Below are positions 56,528 to 64,000 of a DNA stretch of 64,000 nucleotides, piece by piece. The notes under the pieces were generated by a model, which saw nothing but the letters and a program-made list of their open reading frames with translations, was not told the DNA's origin and searched no databases. The stretch spans positions 1,798,001 through 1,862,000 of the forward strand of contig JAXBDG010000004.1 of the NCBI GenBank assembly GCA_036320915.1, in the 5' to 3' direction. Position 1 is the first letter of the stretch. Every line of letters begins with the position of its first letter. The translations under genes and the position numbers were made by a program. Origin of the DNA: Linnemannia elongata. Its lineage: Eukaryota > Mortierellomycota > Mortierellomycetes > Mortierellales > Mortierellaceae.

Positions 56528-58303
56528 CGTCGGTTAGGGTGATGGAGAGGTAGAGGAAGGAGAAAGATGTGTTGCAGATGTTGTTGTTGTTGGGTGAATT
56601 AGTTATAGGAGGACTTATTTGCGTCTGTATGAGGTTGAAGAGGAAGAGGGAGGGGTCGTGTTTGCCGATATGCGTCGTTGTTGCTGTGGTTGTTGCAGTT
56701 CGTGGTTAGATGTGTGAAGGAAGACAAGACGATAATGGGTCCAATTTCTTGAGTCGATGCTAATTTGGCAAAAAGGGGAGGGGAGAACGGGGGAGGAGGG
56801 AGACACAAAGAGAGTAAAAGAAAAAAAGGTTTGAGTTGGCTTGTGCTTGTGCTGTTTGTGTTGTTTTTGTATTGTGGGCAGAAGGCAGAGAGAGTTCCAG
56901 TTGTGTCTTTTTGTCTTCCCATGCACAAAAAAAGAAAGCAAAGGAGTGAATGAGTGAATGAGAGGGATCAGAAACAGAAGACCAGAAGCAGGTAGTGAGC
57001 AGGAGAGAACGAAGAACTAAGGAGGAGCTGTGAGTGAGAGTGTATGTGAGTATGTGAGAGAATGTATGTTGTGTACGCGGGAAGAGAGGAAGGGAGCTGC
57101 TCAGTGTGTGTGTGTGTGTGTGAGAAAGAGATAAAGAGGAGGAAGGAGAGAGAAAGAGCGAGAGAGCAAGTGACATGCTTGGGTGGTGGTGGCATAGCAG
57201 CGGTTGGACTGTGCGTGGTTGAAGCGGGAAAATGGGAGAAAGTGGCGGTCAAAGACAGATAGGTCTTTTCCGATGGCGGGGTCGTATCGTGTGGACCTGC
57301 TCAAGACGCATATGGATACAAGAGGACATACAATGAAAAGTGGGTGACCTGTGAGGTGAGTCGTGAAGAATGAATGAGCTGAATGGCAGTGGGAATGAGC
57401 GAGGAAGAAGGTAAGAATGTAAGGGGGAACGAAGGAGAAGAGGAGGAAGAGGACGAAGACGAAGAAGAAGAAGAAGAAGAGTGGAAGAGGGAGAGAAAGA
57501 GAAGGAACGGGGAGGAGAGGGAAAAGGAAAAGGAAAAGGAAGAGAAAAGAGAAGAAAAGAAAAAGAGACGGGTTTGAGCACAAAAAGAGAAAGAAAAAAG
57601 AAATGGAAAAAAGGAAACAATCTCAGAGAAACGACAAAGGAAAGGAAGGAAGGAAGAAGAGACACGCACACGTTCATAATATGACAATGAAGAAGAAAAA
57701 AAAAAGTGGATGAACCTTTGCTCCAAAAGGGGAGGGGGACACGGAGGAAGGGTGAAGATGTGCTGTACTGTGCTTTGCGACAGAAAACGACCACAATCAA
57801 CGACTGAACTACAGGCAGAACCTGCTTGAAAATCACCCCGCCACAAAAAAAAAAAAAAAAAAAAAAAAATTAGCCAAGAACGCCATGAACATCAATCACT
57901 ACGGTCACACCATTCGCTACTTCAAAGACTTACTCATCCGACAAATATGTACTCGACAGCCACTGACAATACACCGACAGAAAACCATTCTGTCATACAC
58001 CTTCGTTTTGACCACCTGCGTACCAAGAGCGAGGACACGAACAAGGGCAAGAACAAGAACAACATAGAAACTGTCAGCATATACGAAAAAAGTGCGACTG
58101 CAACCCTCGAAAGGTGGTGTACATGTCCACAAGTACTGTCTGACACCAACACACATATCGCACATATTCACACCCATATTTTGTTTGTGTTTCGTGTTGT
58201 CTCTGCGGATCACAAATCATCCTTTCCTATACCCACGTAACAAAGTAAAACAACACGGCAGCAATTCAGATCTCTTCCCGCCTCACTCTGTCTCTCTCTC
58301 TCT

Positions 58304-58350
<47 letters not shown>

Positions 58351-59814
58351 TCGTGGCAGTCGAAGACCAACCTCGCTTCAGTCCATCATTCCATAGTCCC
58401 TTGCATTGTTCCCTTTTCTTTTCCGCGTTTTTCCTTTCGTATATTGTTTATCGTTGTCTATTTTTTTTCCTCCCATCTGTTGTCGCGTTTTTATCGACTA
58501 CCTACATATGAATACCTAATCCAATACCTGTATTTCGTTTGTTTTTCTACTTTTCATCCCGCGATGTGTTGAAAAGAAATGAAAGAAGGCAAAGAAAGAC
58601 GAAAAAACAGCCGTTATCCGGTACACACTATGGTACGCAGAGAGAGAGAAAAGCATGGCAATAATGGTGCCTCTTCAACGTGAAAGTGAAAGGCGGATTT
58701 TGCGATTGAAAAGTAACAACAAAACAATCGCCCAACGAGAACAACAGGGAGGCATTGAGCGGTTAATCCACTATTCAATTTATGTCTTTTTTTCCTCTCT
58801 CTCTCTCTCTCTTCACCCGCAAAAATAAAACCAACCAATTATCGATTTTCAAAAAAGGATCGCTGACAATCCTCTTATCCCTTATCCCTCAGTAAAGCCC
58901 CCTTAAACCATCTGTCCAATCCTCTCACTCCCAATCACTCATCAAATAGATGAACAATAGGAGAATAACAACGGGAGCTCAACAATGCAGGAGGAAGAAA
59001 ATGAAATGAAAAGGCAGATAGAGAAAGTGAGAGTGTGTGTGCAAAAACAACCACTATTTGTTTTACGTTAATGATCCCATCGATCGCTCATCACAAAATA
59101 ATGCGATTAAACATCCATCCTGGAGCATTGAATTTCTCAGAGAGTTTAACAGAACAAGACGAGTGTAGATACGATAGCGAGTGAGAAAGGAGGGACAACT
59201 CGCGTACTCGTTTATCACATAAACACTCAGACCGTTGTATCAACGGCCCTCAGTTTTCTCTTTGTTCTCTCCCTCTCTCTTTCTCTTTGTGTTTTCTTCT
59301 AGCTGCTGTCTATTTTTGGTTCTTTAAACTACAACAACCACAAACGAGGAGAGGGAGGCAAGGAGAGCGCGGAAAAGCGAAAATAAAGACAAAAACGAGC
59401 AGGAGGCTGCAGTGGGGGGTGATGGAAGGAGAAAGACAGACACGAAGATAAAGACATAGAGAAGAGACAAGAAAGAAAGGGGAAGGAACAAGTGACTCTA
59501 TGGATATATATCGAATGAAGCGTACATGCCTGTCTTGCATCGTATTGTATGTAGCATCGTAGCATATCGTAGTAAGGAGAGAGAGAGAGTGCGAGAAAGA
59601 AGGGACCATGGCCTGACCGCGAAACACGGAGACTTAAGACCGACAGAATAATAAACAACAAAAAAGCCTAAAAAAAAACCAAATGCATCGTGCTCTCCTC
59701 ATTTTTCAACAACTCCCCCTCGTTTCTCTTCACACTGCTCATGCTTCTTTTTCTCTCAACCCCCTTTGCGGAAAAGAAGGCGCCCTTTTTTTTATTAATG
59801 ACTGACAGAATGAG
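56528..59814. other. Long intergenic region, low complexity; no gene seen
   Basis: This 3.3-kb stretch includes GT/GA-rich sequence (57100-57170), GAA/GGA tracts (57430-57660), a poly-A run (about 57846-57868), a (TC)n microsatellite (about 58287-58347) and mixed AT-rich DNA to 59800. It probably holds the long 5' leader and promoter of the G-beta gene and the 3' flank of the helicase gene. Open frames are low complexity without family signal. Confidence 0.5.
58287..58347. repeat. (TC)n microsatellite
   Basis: A CT/TC run of about 60 bp with a few interruptions at its left end. Confidence 0.95.
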
Positions 59815-62800
59815 TTATTCCAGGTAGCGCACCTCGGCGTGCTCTCCCAAAAAGTCCATCCAAGCCTTGAGGAACGCGTCCTTCTTGCTCAGCGTCTCAG
59901 AGTCCCCCACAACACACAGATGGCGCTTGGACCGGGTCATCGCCACTTTTTTTCGGAGGTAGAGGTGGTTCAAATATATGCATTTCAAACAAATGACATA
60001 CAAAAGAGCCATTGAAAGAGGGAAAGGGGGGAGGGAAAGAGAAGAGAAAGGAGTGAGTAAAAACAAATCGTAGTCGCCGTACATGTATGCATAGATATTT
60101 CAAAAACACACATGAAAATGCGGTAAGACCAGAAATGATAAACGCTGTTCGGTTTAACGCCTAATTGCAAGACATGATATACCACACTCACCATTTAGTC
60201 GGCGTCGATCGGAGAGGAAACCAACGTCGCCAGCATCATTTGATCTCACAAGCGTCAAGATAACCGCCTGCTTCTCTCGTCCTTGAAACCCATCTACAGT
60301 TCCAATCTCAATCTCGGGATAATCTTCCTTCAGCAATTGCCGAAGCAACGCGTTCTATACGATCCAAATAGATTGTAGATTCGTTTGTATGTCAGTCAGT
60401 GCGCGAGAAGGCGAGTGCAAAGGCGTGCGAACTTTGGCAAGATTGTCGACTAGCCGCAATACGACACTCTTGCATTAGGCCATGTCATCTCTATGTTGTG
60501 GACTAACCTGTGCGCTGTAGGGTGTGATGATGGCAATGTCCCCCGCATCGACGCCGGCCTGCATCAAGTCTTTGACGTAGTCGACGACAGTGTTGGCTTC
60601 TCCTCGATTCAACTTACTGTCGTCGGGCCCCCCGCTCAGAGACGACGTGATGGGGTTGCCGTCCTGATCCTCTGTTTCCTCCGTCATGCCCGCCATGCTC
60701 GTGTCCAAAAACACCAACGCGTGATCCGTGTCACTTTCCTCATCTGTCGACTTGCGCCGCTTCTCCACTGAAGGAAGATCCTTTAACAGCCACTGACGAC
60801 AGGACTCGTCCGCAACAAGCAAGTTCTGATACAGCTTAGTACTAGGGAAATTCATAATCGCCTCGTGCATGCGATATTGGGTCACCAATGTGCGCTTGAT
60901 GAGATTGGCTCCGTCCCTAGGAAAGCATCCCAAGAGACGCACAAACATGGTGGTCGACAGCAAAAATGAGGAATAGTCTTTATCTCGGGCAATCTTCTCC
61001 AGATCCAGTCCTGGGACCTCAAACGTTGCCGAGGCTCCTGCATTGGCCGCCTTTTTCCTCTGCTCCTTGAGTTCTTTGGTCAAAGCAAGCGTCTCTGCCG
61101 CCATTGTTGCTGTCGTACTGATTCCTTCTGAAATGATGGTCGGAGGCAGTTGCAAATGGTCGCCTGCGAGAATAACTTTTGCTCCCTTCCCAATAGCAAT
61201 CCAGCACTCCTATAACCATGACACACAGATAAGTTTGAATAAATTAAAAGTTAATTTCTCAATCTCTTTTTTGATGGCGTGCGGATATGACGATCATAGC
61301 AACGAAGCCATGCACTCACAGCTGTCATGGGTTTATCAACATGAGGCCAATAGTAGATAGTAGGAGGAATAGATAGAAAAGGGAAAGGGTCAGTAAGTTG
61401 TAGCAAAGACAAATATGACTTCATGATATCGGGCCTAGATTGCCACCAATTTAACTGTACCTTCAAGAGCCTGAGTCGCCTCGTCGATAATGACAACATC
61501 AAACTTCTCGCCCCAAAGGGTCTTGGCAGCCGCTCCATTGAGAGTACTCAGGACTACGTTGGCGCTCTGGATCAGCTCCTTGACAACAAGCTTCTCGCGC
61601 GCTCTGAAATCCTTCCGAAGTTGCTTCACGTCCTGGTACAGCTGCTTGCGCTCCGACCGGAACTTGCACTTTTGAATCTTCTGGAAGGTCTCGTCCAACT
61701 CCACGCGAATGTCATTCACAAGTCGTCCTTGGTCACTCGTTCTTGAGAGCACATCCAGTGAATGTTCCAGAACACTAGGGAGCAAACGAGCTGGGTGTCC
61801 TGTCCTGACAATGTTCAACCTGTACACGGCCAACCGCTCCACCAAGTTATCTATACCCCAACGTTTTCAACATTAATGAAATTGTACATGTGAGTCTTCG
61901 TTCATAACAAGGCAAGCGCTCAACGACACAAGAATAGACATACCAACACTGATGTTAGAGGGTCCACAGACAAGGATGCGCTTCTTTTGCAGAACCAGCT
62001 GTCGAATAAGCTCCACCAATGTAAAAGTCTTTCCTGTTCCTGGAGGTCCATGAATCAAAGCAACCTGCTCTGCGGCGAGGGCAAATCTGACTGCTTCTTG
62101 TTGAGAGGGGTTGAGAGTTGGATCGAGGAATTTGACGCTGGATAGGTTCTCCCATGTCTCGTCGAATGTTGGGTTCTGTCGTCCAAACAGTACATTCGTC
62201 AATGACAATGGCAGACTGTTTTGTGTCACTTGCGCCAACGAGCCCTTCAGGAACTTCATTTGTGACAACATCCTAGACGTGACGATAGCAGCAGTAGCAA
62301 AAGTTGTTATTTTCAGCAATTCGCATCAATCGTGCTTCCATTTGATTTACGCTCCCTTTCGATTCCATAATACATATTGATTGGTACCTTTCATAGGTAA
62401 CATTATTAGCTAGCTTGATCCTAATTAAATGCCACCGTCAATAATATCGTTAGTTTTCAACATTGACCTTTGTAACAAAGAACTATGAGAGAACGAAGAG
62501 GCACGTTATACACTTACAGTCGACAGCGTTCTTGAACTTCCTTGGGGATTTCCTCCTCGTTTTCGCCCTCCTTCCGCGATTTGATAGCCACGACAATGGT
62601 GGTCTCAGTAACTCGAAAGATAACGCCGTCTAGCTTTGGTTTCCATGTCGCCTTCATTGGCTTAGCCTTGCTTCCTGTTCCATGTTCCTCCAATGCGACG
62701 ATATCTCCCACTCGAAGTCGGTGGGGCGGTAAAGTGGGACTGGTCGAGGTGGCATTCGAAAGTTCAAGGTCTACCAGGCTTTTAGAGACGTGAAGTAATG

Positions 62801-63055
62801 CTATGTGAGTATTATGTCGCGTTGTAGGTTGTTCACAATGCATGTGTTTCTCATGCGCAAATAATTTTCGAGCTCTGACAAGGTGGTGTTCAAAGTACCT
62901 TTTACCACCGGCGCCGGTCTTCATGCCTGCGACGGTCAACCCGAGGACAGCGAGACCTTTCTTCGCCAATTGAGCAGGCGTGCAGGCCTCAAAGACCCGT
63001 TGGATTTCCACAACCTCAAAGTCACGCTCATATTGAACAAGTTTCTCCTGGTGGG
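59815..63055 (-). CDS. SF1 DNA/RNA helicase, IGHMBP2/SMUBP-2 (Hcs1) type, 5' end incomplete
   Basis: Eight exons are secure: 63055-62899, 62778-62518, 62420-62388, 62272-61944, 61850-61461 (or to 61456), 61209-60508, 60354-60192 and 59945-59815, about 720 residues. Upf1-like helicase motifs are GPPGTGKT (Walker A), DEATQ (II), GDHLQLPPT (III), TQYRMHEAI (IV), TVDGFQGRE (V) and [10 protein letters not shown] (VI). The N-terminal beta-barrel ([10 protein letters not shown]) is also like IGHMBP2. The C-terminal R3H and AN1 zinc finger of animal IGHMBP2 are absent, as in yeast Hcs1. Between motifs II and III the protein carries a ~45-residue insert ([17 protein letters not shown] region). The 61461/61209 junction does not work with the strong GTACAG donor; using ACA|GTTAAA at 61456 keeps phase with one extra residue. 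An upstream exon ending 63345 (QGQIRK) fits in phase, but its start is unclear. Confidence 0.87.
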
Positions 63056-64000
63056 CTACATACAGAGAACGGAAAATATCGTTTTATTAGTGGAGCCCTT
63101 TTTCCTTTGTCGCACCGCACCTGATGCAGAGACATCAAGTGAATATGTCCTGCAGGCATAAAAGCGTGTCGCATCTGTTGTTACCCAAGAATAATTCGGG
63201 ATCCATAGTTGAGTGTGTGTAATGAGTATGCGTTGTGGAAAAGAATGTGAGGTTTAGTTTAAATGAATGTTGTTTTTCAAAGAAGGGAATCTCAGCTTTT
63301 TGAGGGCAATGTTGAGAGGGATGCCGCAGTGTTCAAAGCGATACCTTTTCTTATTTGCCCTTGTTCATTCTGCTCCTCGAGTTCCAAGACATCTTGCGGC
63401 AGGGAGAAGAGCAAGCCACAAATTTAACGACGCGTCTTTTTGACACACAGCCATCTCCCTAATCTGTTCGATATCCTGACTCCTGTCATGCTGGAAGACA
63501 TCTGGCATTTGGGCAAGAGGCGGGAGAAAAAGAGTCATCGCACGCATAAAAAAAAGTGAACAGATGCTAAGCTAGTGCCGATAGCAGTGCATTATTGAGA
63601 ACTTCAATGACAGCATCCTCGTTCAAGACGATTATCCAGGAAAATGGGGTATGAAAACATCAAATGTATTCGACTATGCAAAAACTTGAAAAAGGGGAAC
63701 ACAAAGTAGGTAAGACTGGCATGAAGGAAAGGCAAGGGACGGAGTGAAAGAGGGAAAAAAGAAAAAAATAAGGAGAAGGGGAGGGGTATTGGTAGGGGGT
63801 CAGAAGGAGAAAGGGAAGGAGGCGGGGTGGCCGATCTACGAGTCTCCTGTCATTGTCATCACCACAAACCATCACCAACACCACAGCACCACTCGTTCTC
63901 GTCGTTCTCAGCTTTCTTGCTCTCACGCGTAGCTTATCTTCATTGCCTTCTTTCTGTAGTGCTAGATATTCGCGGCTGAGCGAGTCGGCCACAATTGGTG
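63056..64000 (-). other. Upstream part of the helicase gene or a separate partial gene
   Basis: An exon-like stretch at 64000-63927 reads ADSLSREYLALQKEGNEDKLR and ends in a good donor (GC|GTGAGA, phase 0); it continues beyond the window. A further exon candidate at about 63392-63345 joins the helicase in phase. I could not link the two in phase, so exons may be missing between 63400 and 63900, or the distal one belongs to another gene. Confidence 0.35.

Noticed and set aside
57249..57846. Overlapping minus-strand frames of 181-195 codons rich in Ser, Phe and Leu
   Set aside because: Generated by CT/GAA microsatellite-like DNA upstream of the G-beta gene; multiple frames are open at once.

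Overview
This is eukaryotic DNA, almost certainly fungal. Nearly every gene is split by short GT-AG introns with pyrimidine-rich 3' ends, coding stretches are moderately GC-rich, and intergenic DNA is full of long homopolymer A/T runs and CT/GA microsatellites. The gene set (Crh-type cell-wall GH16, Lpl1-type lipase, DPP5, Lys5/AASDHPPT-type PPTase) and intron density suit an early-diverging filamentous fungus such as Mortierellaceae/Mucoromycota. That placement is inference only.

Layout. 1-1407 (-): 5' part of an unrecognised gene. 2960-5133 (-): NUDCD1-like protein. 6426-9973 (+): PIAS/Siz SUMO E3 ligase. 10236-12470 (-): Crh-like GH16 protein with an altered catalytic motif. 12853-14740 (-): DUF676/Lpl1-like lipase. 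15402-23527: an intact-looking 8.1-kb Mutator-like DNA transposon with 48-bp terminal inverted repeats and a 9-bp target duplication. It carries a zinc-finger/coiled-coil gene (-), a ~101-bp satellite array, and one large spliced gene (+) that joins a Ulp1-type protease to a FAR1/MULE/SWIM transposase. 23658-23729 (-): tRNA-Asp(GUC). 24115-26624 (-): RNF115/126-like RING ligase. 26782-29360 (-): DCAF11/WDR23-like WD40 protein. 29989-32541 (-): RanBP3/Yrb2 homologue. 33723-36069 (+): dipeptidyl-peptidase 5. 36425-39881 (-): large leucine-rich-repeat protein. 43191-45984 (+): mitochondrial carrier like SLC25A45. 46308-48455 (-): meiotic recombination factor Mnd1. 49811-52745 (+): phosphopantetheinyl transferase. 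53166-54023 (-): membrane GNAT acetyltransferase. 54597-56527 (-): heterotrimeric G-protein beta subunit. 59815 to at least 63055 (-): IGHMBP2/Hcs1-type SF1 helicase.

The host genes are ordinary housekeeping and regulatory genes with no operon logic. Two touch ubiquitin ligation (RING, DCAF11) and one SUMO conjugation (PIAS), while the transposon carries a SUMO/Ub-like protease fold. The most unusual region is the transposon: a single predicted 1,366-residue protein combining Ulp1 and transposase, and inside it a cassette of exon plus intron repeated three times in tandem. Other points of interest are two apparent GC-AG introns (one directly after the MND1 start codon), a 12-nt microexon, and a pair of diverged non-coding repeats 36 kb apart.

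Exon coordinates were worked out by hand from splice signals, reading-frame continuity and family similarity. Where phases add up exactly I treat them as good; uncertain starts and junctions are stated.
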